IMG/VR virus record: IMGVR_UViG_3300022200_000032 | Span: 1-64,000 of that record | DNA: 64,000 bases | Reading direction: 5' to 3' (one strand) | Source of the DNA: a virus | In this document: positions 1 through 6,523 of the stretch, one piece after another | Numbering within the stretch: position 1 is the stretch's first letter | Layout of the letters: each line of letters opens with the position of its first letter | The notes under the pieces: model-generated | What the model was told of the DNA's origin: nothing | Seen by the model: only the letters and a program-made list of their open reading frames with translations | Database searches by the model: none | Made by a program: the position numbers and the translations under genes

Positions 1-42
1 GCAGTCAAGCATTACATGATAACCCCAATATTCAAACGCCAT
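1..42 (-). CDS. S-adenosylmethionine decarboxylase-like protein, 5' end only
   Basis: Only the first 14 codons are in the window; the gene runs off the left edge. The visible start reads MAFEYWGYHVMLDC. This fits the first strand of bacterial SpeD proteins, where a G-x-H-hydrophobic-D/E-x-C pattern is common. An AAGGAG ribosome binding site lies 7 bases before the ATG. The start overlaps the end of the upstream SpeD-like gene by 11 bases, so the two are probably translationally coupled. The assignment rests on a very short segment and on the neighbour. Confidence 0.45.
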   Translation of the reverse strand, partial: MAFEYWGYHVMLDC

Positions 43-325
43 CGTGTGCTCCTTTTGCTCTGATGAAATCAATATATTTTTGTTCAATACATGAACTTAA
101 TTCCCAGTAGAATTTGTTTTCTTCGGGGAACGTGTGAATCGCAAAATGCGACTCGCTCAAAAGCCATAGTGCTGTCCAGCCAAATGGCTCAAAAGTATGT
201 TCAACATAATTTAGGACATTAAATCCTGATTCATTTAACATACTAGAAAACTCGCTTTCGAGCTGAGAATCAGTTTTGTTATCAATTGTTTCCCAACCTT
301 GAGCGTTCCACATTTTCGCTTCCAT
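32..325 (-). CDS. speD: S-adenosylmethionine decarboxylase-like proenzyme (97 aa)
   Basis: SpeD-family enzymes decarboxylate S-adenosylmethionine to supply the aminopropyl donor for spermidine. They mature by self-cleavage that creates a pyruvoyl serine. The diagnostic segment SESHFAIHTFPE is at residues 57-68. Predicted cleavage is at Glu58-Ser59, with His64 and Cys79 as the other catalytic residues. The Ser to His (5) and Ser to Cys (20) spacings match the Thermotoga enzyme (Ser63, His68, Cys83). The protein is somewhat shorter than usual because its C-terminal part is reduced. The start has an AAGGAT ribosome binding site about 9 bases upstream. A TATAAATA late-type promoter lies about 70 bases further up. 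SpeD is a known auxiliary gene of marine T4-like phages. Whether it makes spermidine precursor here is not shown, as no spermidine synthase is visible. Confidence 0.75.
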   Translation of the reverse strand: MEAKMWNAQGWETIDNKTDSQLESEFSSMLNESGFNVLNYVEHTFEPFGWTALWLLSESHFAIHTFPEENKFYWELSSCIEQKYIDFIRAKGAHDGV

Positions 326-381
326 TGTTTTTACATCCTTATAAGAATAAAAAAATCCACACCCCGATATAAATCAAAGTG

Positions 382-410
382 TAGACAAAAAGTTAATTTA
401 TTTATATAGA
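382..410 (+). promoter_or_regulatory. possible sigma70 promoter facing the 537 gene
   Basis: TAGACA at 382-387 and TATAGA at 405-410 are separated by 17 bases and point toward the gene starting at 537. The match is weaker than the promoters before 916, 3166 and 63663. It overlaps the opposing late-type core, which would make this a divergent control region. The rest of 326-536 is AT-rich with no other clear signal. Confidence 0.35.
399..406 (-). promoter_or_regulatory. possible T4-type late promoter for the speD-like genes
   Basis: TATAAATA on the minus strand is an exact match to the T4 late promoter core. It lies about 74 bases upstream of the speD-like ATG. The region is very AT-rich, so chance occurrence is possible. 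Confidence 0.4.
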
Positions 411-536
411 ATATTAAAAAATCCTAAACTATGTATATTATTATACAAAATAATTTGGTACTTATCAACCCTTTCTGGTCAAATTAAAGTAAATAGCGTT
501 GTTAATATTCTTTTAACCTAGGAGGATCTATTTAAA

Positions 537-767
537 ATGAATTATGATTTTGCCACCGTTTTTAACCGTGGTTGGGATGCCGTCTTGGCAGAAGCCCAGC
601 ATAACAACGAATTTCACGCTGTCAGCCGCGATAAACTTCGTTGTATTATTAAAAACAATACTATTGCTCGCTATCCAATATGGGCAGACTGGGGTGGTAT
701 CAAGCGCGATCTAAAGAAAAACTATGGTGATACAGTAGCAGAAAAACTGCTTTATTCAATGATCTAG
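537..767 (+). CDS. small hypothetical protein (76 aa)
   Basis: No family recognised. The start is well supported by an AGGAGG ribosome binding site about 11 bases upstream. The protein is basic in its second half and has no signal peptide or membrane segment. Residues near 38-45 (IKNNTIARY) faintly recall the IQDNTIGRY segment of the small protein at 4434-4721, but the similarity is too short to claim a family. It is a single-gene unit facing away from the speD-like genes and is followed by a small hairpin at 776-793. Confidence 0.7.
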   Translation: MNYDFATVFNRGWDAVLAEAQHNNEFHAVSRDKLRCIIKNNTIARYPIWADWGGIKRDLKKNYGDTVAEKLLYSMI

Positions 768-775
768 CGCATTAA

Positions 776-793
776 TGTTGTAAAAATACAACA
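776..793 (+). other. small hairpin after the 537-767 gene
   Basis: TGTTGTA, an AAAA loop and TACAACA form a 7-bp stem just after the stop codon. There is no following T-run on the plus strand, so it is a poor intrinsic terminator. It could protect the 3' end or be a weak terminator ahead of the promoter at 814-842. Confidence 0.35.
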
Positions 794-813
794 CTAAAAT
801 CAACAAGAAAGTG

Positions 814-842
814 TTGACGCCGCTCGTCTGTTCCCGTATAAT
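814..842 (+). promoter_or_regulatory. sigma70-type promoter for the MoxR gene
   Basis: TTGACG at 814-819, a 17-base spacer and TATAAT at 837-842 form a near-consensus host RNA polymerase promoter. The start codon of the MoxR gene is 74 bases downstream. The same design appears before the VWA gene (3104-3132). Confidence 0.85.
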
Positions 843-915
843 ACTAGAGTAAGTTAACAAGTACATAGCACTTTCCAGGCACTTACACTTATTACACACA
901 GACAAGGAGTACGAT

Positions 916-1998
916 ATGTCCGAAGGACGCACACTTTCCGCCAAAGAGGTCAAAACCTCCATCATGCATTGCTTCAATAAGAAGCGTCCAGTATTTTTAT
1001 GGGGTCCTCCAGGCATTGGTAAGTCAGAGCTTGTTGAAGAAATTACTGATGAGCTTAATGGCTACATGATTGATATGCGTTTGAGTCAGATGGAACCCAC
1101 TGATTTACGCGGTATCCCATTCTACAATAAAGAAATTAACAAAATGGATTGGGCTGCACCAATTGATCTTCCTACAGAAGAACTAGCCAGTCAATACCCT
1201 GTTATTGTACTATTCCTTGATGAGTGTAACTCGGGTGCACCGAGTGTTATGGCAGCGGCTTACCAGCTTGTACTCAATCGTCGCATTGGCAACTATCGTT
1301 TGCCAGATAATGTTGTGATTGTCGCAGCTGGTAACCGCGAAAGTGACAAGGGCGTAACTTATCGTATGCCTATGCCACTGAGCAATCGTTTTGTACACTT
1401 CGAAATGAAGGTAGATTACGAGTCTTGGTTAGATTGGGCGGTGGAGAACAAAATCCACAAGGACGTTGTCGGTTACATTTCATTTGCTAAACAGGACTTG
1501 TATGACTTTGACTCTAAGTCAAGTTCACGTGCGTTTGCTACTCCACGTTCTTGGACGTTTGTGTCAGAACTGCTTGAAGATGATCCGGACGAAAAGACTA
1601 TGACCAATTTGGTATCTGGCGCAGTTGGTGAAGGACTTGCGCTCAAGTTTATGGCGCATCGCAAAGTAGCAGGAAAACTACCTAAGCCAGAAGACATCCT
1701 TGCTGGTAAGATTAAAGAGCTTGAAACCAAAGAAGTTTCAGCAATGTACTCACTAGTAACTTCTATGTGCTACGAGCTCAAAGATGCTGTAGAAAAGGGT
1801 GTAAACGAGAAAGATTTCCATACTATGGCCGACAACTTCTTTGGTTTTATGATGGACAACTTTGAAGTAGAACTAGTTGTAATGGGTGCTCGTGTGGCAC
1901 TTACTACATATGAGTTGCCTTTTAAGCCCACCAAGCTCAAGAATTTTGACAAATTCCATGAAAAATATGGCAAATACATCCTAAATGCTAATAACTAA
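916..1998 (+). CDS. MoxR-type AAA+ ATPase
   Basis: This 360-residue AAA+ protein belongs to the MoxR/dynein-related group, which usually acts as an ATP-driven chaperone together with a VWA-domain partner. The Walker A motif is GPPGIGKS at residues 30-37. Walker B is LFLDE at 99-103, and sensor 1 ends in the Asn of VAAGN at about 140. Length and motif spacing are complete for the family. AAGGAG lies 7 bases before the ATG, and a near-consensus sigma70 promoter is upstream, which suggests early expression. Its natural partner, a VWA protein, is at 3166-4428. The two are separated by an unrelated glycosyltransferase-like gene that lies between this gene and the partner's own promoter. The MoxR-VWA pair probably remodels a host or phage complex; the target is unknown. 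Confidence 0.88.
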   Translation: MSEGRTLSAKEVKTSIMHCFNKKRPVFLWGPPGIGKSELVEEITDELNGYMIDMRLSQMEPTDLRGIPFYNKEINKMDWAAPIDLPTEELASQYPVIVLFLDECNSGAPSVMAAAYQLVLNRRIGNYRLPDNVVIVAAGNRESDKGVTYRMPMPLSNRFVHFEMKVDYESWLDWAVENKIHKDVVGYISFAKQDLYDFDSKSSSRAFATPRSWTFVSELLEDDPDEKTMTNLVSGAVGEGLALKFMAHRKVAGKLPKPEDILAGKIKELETKEVSAMYSLVTSMCYELKDAVEKGVNEKDFHTMADNFFGFMMDNFEVELVVMGARVALTTYELPFKPTKLKNFDKFHEKYGKYILNANN

Positions 1999-2003
1999 TA
2001 TAA

Positions 2004-3107
2004 ATGGCACTTAGAATAATATTTGACAATACAAAAAGTAATTCATCAGCTATTGATGAATATCTAGACTTTAATAATATTGCATACAGTACACGTTCGT
2101 TTTACGACGATAATTTTAATGAATTTGGTGGTGCTTACATTATACCAGAAGATCTGTTTAACACATCAACTGTGTTAATAATTACAGTCGATGTGTTATT
2201 TTCTTTTATATCATTTGCCCCATCCAGAAAGAATTTTATAGATTTTCTGGAACACGGAAGCACCATTGTTTTTCAAGATATGGATTCGTTTGTTAATTTA
2301 AATTCTGATGAATTTAAAAAAGAAATCATTAAAATCGATGAATATATTAACGCCAATTCTTTGCATATCTTTGTTGACGCTTTGCCATCAGATAGGCACT
2401 GGATCAACAATTTAAAAAATATTTCTATAGAATATTTTAACAGTCAATTTTTTCAGATGTATAGCAGAATCACCAATGCAACTGTTGCAAAATCACCATT
2501 AGCGAAAGATTTTTTAGTCACAACTATACTTAGAAAAACTAGACCGCATAGATATAAGTTATACAAAAAACTTGAATCAAAAGAGTTTTTTGACAATAAA
2601 GGAATTTGTGTTTTCCACAATAATGGGCCTCAAGCTAGAAATAACTGGAACGGGCAAATGCGAGGGGAAAACAATTGGAACGATGGTCATGCCAGCATGG
2701 ATTTATATCTGAATGCAAATATTGAAATTGTACCAGAGACTTGTTATAAAGATGGGTATTTTTTCACAGAAAAGACTATGAAACCAATTATCACAAAAAC
2801 TCCATTCTTGATGGTGTCCAATTGTGGTTTTTTAGAATATCTTAAAAATCTAGGATTTAAAACATTTGATTCTCTTATTAACGAAAAGTACGACAAAGAG
2901 TATAATATCGATAATCGCATAGATTTACTTCTTGAATCTCTTGCTGATATTATCAAAAATGGAACAAGAGAATTTTATCTGGCAGCAGAGGATATATTAG
3001 AACATAATCAAAATCGATTATTTGAAATATCAGGGAAATATCAATATAATTTAGATATACAATTTCATAATGTATTCGAAAAATTAGAGGGATCTGGACC
3101 AAGTTGA
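2004..3107 (+). CDS. glycosyltransferase-like protein with TEKT motif (GT10-like C-terminus)
   Basis: This 367-residue protein shares a C-terminal signature with the products of 11624-12745 and 12732-13940: FFTEKTMKPI near residues 253-262, a hydrophobic strand, then FLEYLKNLGFKTF and an acidic tail (EKYDKEYNID). The TEK motif followed by a proline-containing strand resembles the donor-binding end of family 10 (fucosyltransferase-like) GT-B enzymes; this is inference from pattern only. The N-terminal half is not recognisable. The gene starts 5 bases after the MoxR stop, has no clear ribosome binding site, and is more AT-rich than its flanks. It splits the MoxR-VWA pair and its last bases contain the -35 box of the VWA promoter, which suggests a later insertion. 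Confidence 0.6.
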   Translation: MALRIIFDNTKSNSSAIDEYLDFNNIAYSTRSFYDDNFNEFGGAYIIPEDLFNTSTVLIITVDVLFSFISFAPSRKNFIDFLEHGSTIVFQDMDSFVNLNSDEFKKEIIKIDEYINANSLHIFVDALPSDRHWINNLKNISIEYFNSQFFQMYSRITNATVAKSPLAKDFLVTTILRKTRPHRYKLYKKLESKEFFDNKGICVFHNNGPQARNNWNGQMRGENNWNDGHASMDLYLNANIEIVPETCYKDGYFFTEKTMKPIITKTPFLMVSNCGFLEYLKNLGFKTFDSLINEKYDKEYNIDNRIDLLLESLADIIKNGTREFYLAAEDILEHNQNRLFEISGKYQYNLDIQFHNVFEKLEGSGPS

Positions 3108-3132
3108 CTTCTGTTTCAGATCCAAGTATAAT
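3104..3132 (+). promoter_or_regulatory. sigma70-type promoter for the VWA gene
   Basis: TTGACT at 3104-3109, a 17-base spacer and TATAAT at 3127-3132. The -35 box overlaps the last codons of the preceding glycosyltransferase-like gene. The VWA start is 34 bases further on. Confidence 0.83.
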
Positions 3133-3165
3133 ACCTACATTAGTTAAGCATAAAGGAATTTATCT

Positions 3166-4428
3166 ATGGCCTCTGGTAACACAACGCAAAACAATGAAAG
3201 CAAAAAATTTGATAATTTAATTGGATCTACCGATCCTGCTGTTGATCGTTCCAGCCGTGAAAAACTTATTGGTGCTCGTGTGGGACTACTTCTTAACAGT
3301 CCTTTTTTTGGTAATATGGCGACTCGTTTGCAATTAAAAAATGCAGACGATTGGTGCCCTACTGCCGCCACTGATGGTCGCAATTTTTACTATAACAGTC
3401 GTTTTGTAGAAATGCTCAAACCCAAAGAGCTAGAATTTCTTTTTGGACACGAAGTATTGCATTGTTGCTATGACCACTTTGGTCGCCGTGGCGATCGTGA
3501 TCCGCAACTCTGGAACGTTGCAGACGATTACGCAGTAAATTCAGATTTAATTAAATCTAAGGTTGGTACTCGTATTACTACTGTTCCTTGTTTATACGAT
3601 CCGCAATTTGATGGTATGTGTTCCGAAGAAATTTACGATAAGCTCTACGAAAACGCTGAAAAAATTGATATTAACAAACTGTTAGAGCAAATGATCGACG
3701 AACATCTAGACGGTGATTCTGAAGGCGAAGACGGCAATGGGAAAAGTAAACCCAAGCTGAGCAAAGAAGAACGCGATTTAATTCGCGAAGAACTCAAAGA
3801 AGCAATGTTAAGTGCTGCCGAACAAGCAGGTGCTGGTAATACTCCTGCCGGGGTAAAACGTTTAATTAAATCGTTTACCGAACCAAAAATGAACTGGCGC
3901 GAACTATTACGACAACACATCCAGTCAACTATTAAAACTGATTTTAGTTGGATGCGTCCTGGTCGCAAAACTTGGCATATGGATTCAGTAATGCCAGGCA
4001 TGATTAATGGTGAAACAACCGATGTTGTAGTCGCTATCGACACATCAGGATCCATTTCAGAGACCATGTTGCGTGATTTCCTGTCTGAGATCCGTGGCAT
4101 CATGGAAGAATTTGAACAGTTTCGCTTGCATTTGTTCACATTTGACACCGATGTATACAATCCTGTAACTTACAGTTCAGAAACACTGGATAATGTAGAA
4201 GATTACGATATCCAAGGATACGGTGGCACAGACTTTACTGCTATCTTTAATTACCTAAAGCGAGAAGCTATCGAACCACAACGTCTTGTTGTATTCACAG
4301 ACGGCTATCCTTGGGGTAGTTGGGGAGATCCTGATTACTGCGACACACTTTGGATCGTACACGGCACTCGTGATGTGGAAGCACCATTTGGTATCACGGT
4401 TTATTATGATGATTCAACCAGGCATTAA
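3166..4428 (+). CDS. metallopeptidase-like / VWA-domain protein, MoxR partner
   Basis: This 420-residue protein has two parts. The N-terminal half carries the zinc-peptidase signature HEVLH at residues 95-99, with a downstream NVADDYAVN segment that can supply a third ligand. The C-terminal half is a VWA-like domain with the metal-binding DTSGS motif at about 292-296 and GYGGTDF further on. The two are joined by an acidic and charged linker (about 180-215). This layout matches the putative metallopeptidase/VWA family (DUF2201-like) that usually accompanies MoxR ATPases. AAGGAA lies upstream of the ATG, and the gene has its own sigma70 promoter. I infer that it works with the MoxR protein at 916-1998. 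Whether the HExxH site cleaves anything is unknown. Confidence 0.85.
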   Translation: MASGNTTQNNESKKFDNLIGSTDPAVDRSSREKLIGARVGLLLNSPFFGNMATRLQLKNADDWCPTAATDGRNFYYNSRFVEMLKPKELEFLFGHEVLHCCYDHFGRRGDRDPQLWNVADDYAVNSDLIKSKVGTRITTVPCLYDPQFDGMCSEEIYDKLYENAEKIDINKLLEQMIDEHLDGDSEGEDGNGKSKPKLSKEERDLIREELKEAMLSAAEQAGAGNTPAGVKRLIKSFTEPKMNWRELLRQHIQSTIKTDFSWMRPGRKTWHMDSVMPGMINGETTDVVVAIDTSGSISETMLRDFLSEIRGIMEEFEQFRLHLFTFDTDVYNPVTYSSETLDNVEDYDIQGYGGTDFTAIFNYLKREAIEPQRLVVFTDGYPWGSWGDPDYCDTLWIVHGTRDVEAPFGITVYYDDSTRH

Positions 4429-4433
4429 GTTTA

Positions 4434-4721
4434 ATGAAAATTGATCCGCGAGAATGGTTTGAAACACGCAAGGTGGATTGGATGCCTGTTCATTTTACTC
4501 GTATTAGTATCGATAATATAGATATTTTTATGCACGGTGAAGCCGAACAGTGGATACAAGATAATACCATTGGGAGGTATGCTATTGTTACATGTGCCGT
4601 GAGGCAAGGAAATAAGTTACTGTCCAAAGTATATGCAGGATTTGAAGAATCTGCCGAAGCAACTTACTTCACTTTATCATTCTTATCTAAATACAGAAAT
4701 TATCGTAATGATACCTTTTAA
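4434..4721 (+). CDS. small phage protein (95 aa) with W-x(3)-DN ... ATYF motif
   Basis: No function is recognised. It follows the VWA gene by 5 bases and is probably co-transcribed with it. The C-terminal half reads QWIQDNTIGRY, then EESAEATYFTL. The small protein at 7401-7640 has the same order: QWALDN ... RYSI, then EDSAATYFNL. The two are therefore likely members of one small family. Similar short proteins with an acidic segment and an A-x-x-F-x-L end occur in T4-like marine phages. No membrane segment or signal peptide is visible. Confidence 0.7.
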   Translation: MKIDPREWFETRKVDWMPVHFTRISIDNIDIFMHGEAEQWIQDNTIGRYAIVTCAVRQGNKLLSKVYAGFEESAEATYFTLSFLSKYRNYRNDTF

Positions 4722-4789
4722 AAATTTTATTGGGTTCATATACACTATTAAATACACACACGCTAAAATTAAAACATCAGGAGATATAA

Positions 4790-5050
4790 ATGAGCGAAGA
4801 AAACAATATCGAAACTACCGAAACTACCGAAGCAGCCAACGCAGACGCAGTTGGCTTAAATGTTGGCGATCTAGCTGGACTGCGCCAGATTATCGCCGTT
4901 GCTGCACAACGCGGAGCATTCCGTGCAGAAGAAATGGAAGTAATTGGCCGTGTTTATAACAAGTTGAATACTTTCTTAAACAGCCTTGCGCCACAAGAAG
5001 AAGCAGCAGCAGAAGAAACAACAGAGGAATCAGCTTCCTCAGAGGAATAA
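4790..5050 (+). CDS. conserved small acidic phage protein (86 aa)
   Basis: Both ends are acidic and low in complexity (Glu/Thr/Ala). The middle (residues about 28-66) is a helical core containing LRQIIAVAAQRGAFRAEEM and VYNKLNTFLNSL. I recognise this QRGAFR-type core from T4-like cyanophage small proteins, but know no function for it. A ribosome binding site (AGGAG) precedes the ATG. The gene starts 68 bases after the previous one, in an AT-rich gap without a clear promoter. It is followed after 3 bases by the 5054 gene, so the two form a pair. Confidence 0.75.
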   Translation: MSEENNIETTETTEAANADAVGLNVGDLAGLRQIIAVAAQRGAFRAEEMEVIGRVYNKLNTFLNSLAPQEEAAAEETTEESASSEE

Positions 5051-5053
5051 AAT

Positions 5054-5716
5054 ATGGCATTTGTTAAACACATTGGCAAGCATGGTGATCGTAAGGTTGC
5101 TGTAATTTATCGTAAAGTTCCAGGTGAAGATCATATGGCGTTGGTTACTTATACCGAAAGTATCCCAAGTCATTTTCACGATTCAGTAATTAACTGTATC
5201 GAAAGTGCAAGTGGACAACAGGCAGAAAATCTTGCCGATGCATTAGACAGAGAGATCCTTCCAGACGGCAGAAACACTCTGCATGCCCTTCACAAAGAAG
5301 GCATGATCAAAAAAATTCCTACTAACCAAGTAGTAATTACACCAAACGCTAAAAGTCATATTCGTTTAGATGAACTTAATAGCGTTCTAGATGATCTAGC
5401 AACCGGTGGTGAAGCTGCTGAGAAATTAGCTGAAATGGACCGCAATGCTGGTTTGGTTGACCCAACTGCTAAAAAAGTTGCAGAAACTGTGCAACAAACA
5501 GCGGCAGAAGCAGGCGTAATTACTGATGAAAGTATGGCCAATGATTTGTTACAACAAAGTCAGAAAATGGCTGCCGAAGCAGAAAGTTTGTTAGCTGAAA
5601 GCAAACGGTTAGAAACAGAAGCATACGCAATGAATCCTTCATTAAAACCAAAACGTGCAACTGCAAAAAAGAAGGCCGCGACAAAGAAAAAGGTTGCTGT
5701 TAAAGCGAAAGCATAA
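5054..5716 (+). CDS. conserved phage protein with histone H1-like basic tail (220 aa)
   Basis: The N-terminal 120 residues form a compact domain (RKVAVIYRKVPGEDHMALV, then DGRNTLHALHKEGMIKKIPTN) that I recognise as conserved in marine T4-like phages, without a known role. Residues about 130-195 are Ala/Glu-rich and probably helical or coiled. The last 25 residues are almost only Lys, Ala and Thr (KPKRATAKKKAATKKK), as in histone H1-like bacterial proteins. That suggests nucleic-acid binding, which is inference. It lies 3 bases after the small acidic protein gene. The acidic neighbour and basic tail could interact. Confidence 0.75.
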   Translation: MAFVKHIGKHGDRKVAVIYRKVPGEDHMALVTYTESIPSHFHDSVINCIESASGQQAENLADALDREILPDGRNTLHALHKEGMIKKIPTNQVVITPNAKSHIRLDELNSVLDDLATGGEAAEKLAEMDRNAGLVDPTAKKVAETVQQTAAEAGVITDESMANDLLQQSQKMAAEAESLLAESKRLETEAYAMNPSLKPKRATAKKKAATKKKVAVKAKA

Positions 5717-5720
5717 AAAC

Positions 5721-5769
5721 AGTCCTCACTTAACATGAGAAAAAGAATTAATGTATCTGAGCGAGGACT
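5721..5769 (+). repeat. inverted repeat enclosing the start of the 5751 gene
   Basis: AGTCCTC at 5721-5727 pairs perfectly with GAGGACT at 5763-5769, with the ATG at 5751 in the loop. A smaller CTCA/TGAG stem lies inside the loop, and TTTT follows the right arm. This could fold over the ribosome binding region and control translation, or act as an attenuator. Confidence 0.4.
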
Positions 5770-6062
5770 TTTACGATAGATGGCAACACATAATCGATAA
5801 CATCGATAAAACCAATGTGCCTGTTGAATGTATTGAACGTCTTGTAATTAAACTTTATGGTGATATTGGCCCTAAGCAAAAAACAGTCAATGTTAAAATG
5901 CTTAGAGATAATGGTCTAGATCCAGAAGAAATTGAAACAATTATATCTAGAACACTTACTGAGTGGCAGGATGATATTCGTAAAGTAGATTTTTTCTTGG
6001 ATCTAGACGCCGTTGCTGATATTATTCAACCTGACACTGAACATTTTTTAAAAAATCTATGA
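5751..6062 (+). CDS. conserved hypothetical phage protein (103 aa)
   Basis: This is an acidic, probably all-helical protein (MYLSEDFYDRWQHIID start, with ECIERLVIKLYGDIGP in the middle) with no recognisable domain. It overlaps the DHFR gene by 4 bases (ATGA), so it is coupled to the nucleotide metabolism genes. The ribosome binding site is weak (GAGAAAAAG). The start lies in the loop of an inverted repeat (5721-5769), so its translation may be regulated by RNA folding. Confidence 0.7.
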   Translation: MYLSEDFYDRWQHIIDNIDKTNVPVECIERLVIKLYGDIGPKQKTVNVKMLRDNGLDPEEIETIISRTLTEWQDDIRKVDFFLDLDAVADIIQPDTEHFLKNL

Positions 6063-6523
6063 AAGCAATTTTTGCATGTGATGACAAAGGTGGAATTGGT
6101 AAAGATGGTGCTATGCCGTGGCCAAAAGTTTCCGCGGATCTAAAACGATTCAAAGATCTTACAAAATATGGCGTGGTTATTATGGGCAGAGGCACCTGGG
6201 AAAGCAAGGATATGCCAACCCCACTACCAAGTCGTCGCAATGTTGTTATTAGCAGTAGAGATGATCTGGAATTGCCCAATGATGTGATCCATATGTATGA
6301 CACGTCGATGCTACACGCAACTCCGACTGCATGGATTATTGGCGGAGCAGGATTAATTAATAGCGTTTTTGATGATCTAGATTATATCTTTTTAACCCGT
6401 GTTCCAGGCGACTATGATTGTGATACACACGTTGACTTAGATAAAATTTACGAAAACTTCAAAATTGTTCACGAAGAAAAGTTTGATGATCACACATTTC
6501 AGGTATTAAACAGAAAACAATGA
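6059..6523 (+). CDS. frd: dihydrofolate reductase
   Basis: The enzyme reduces dihydrofolate to tetrahydrofolate with NADPH, regenerating the cofactor consumed by thymidylate synthase. It is 154 residues, a normal length. Family features in order are GGIGKDGAMPWPKVSADL with the catalytic acidic residue Asp27, VVIMGRGTWES (about 39-49), RRNVVISS, and the glycine-rich WIIGGAGLI NADPH site near 92-100. The start overlaps the preceding stop by 4 bases and the end overlaps thymidylate synthase by 4 bases. This gives a tightly coupled frd-td unit like that of T4. Confidence 0.93.
   Translation: MKAIFACDDKGGIGKDGAMPWPKVSADLKRFKDLTKYGVVIMGRGTWESKDMPTPLPSRRNVVISSRDDLELPNDVIHMYDTSMLHATPTAWIIGGAGLINSVFDDLDYIFLTRVPGDYDCDTHVDLDKIYENFKIVHEEKFDDHTFQVLNRKQ

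Noticed and set aside
2004-3107. Homing endonuclease or transposon insertion between MoxR and VWA
   Set aside because: The product has no nuclease or transposase motif, and I see no terminal repeats or target duplication.
3645-4160. Minus-strand reading frame of 171 codons inside the VWA gene
   Set aside because: The sense protein has intact HExxH and DxSxS motifs, so the antisense frame is a by-product of codon composition.
4633-4959. Plus-strand frame overlapping two small genes
   Set aside because: It overlaps both the 4434 and 4790 genes in another frame; the latter has a good ribosome binding site, and the product of the overlap is low-complexity and basic.
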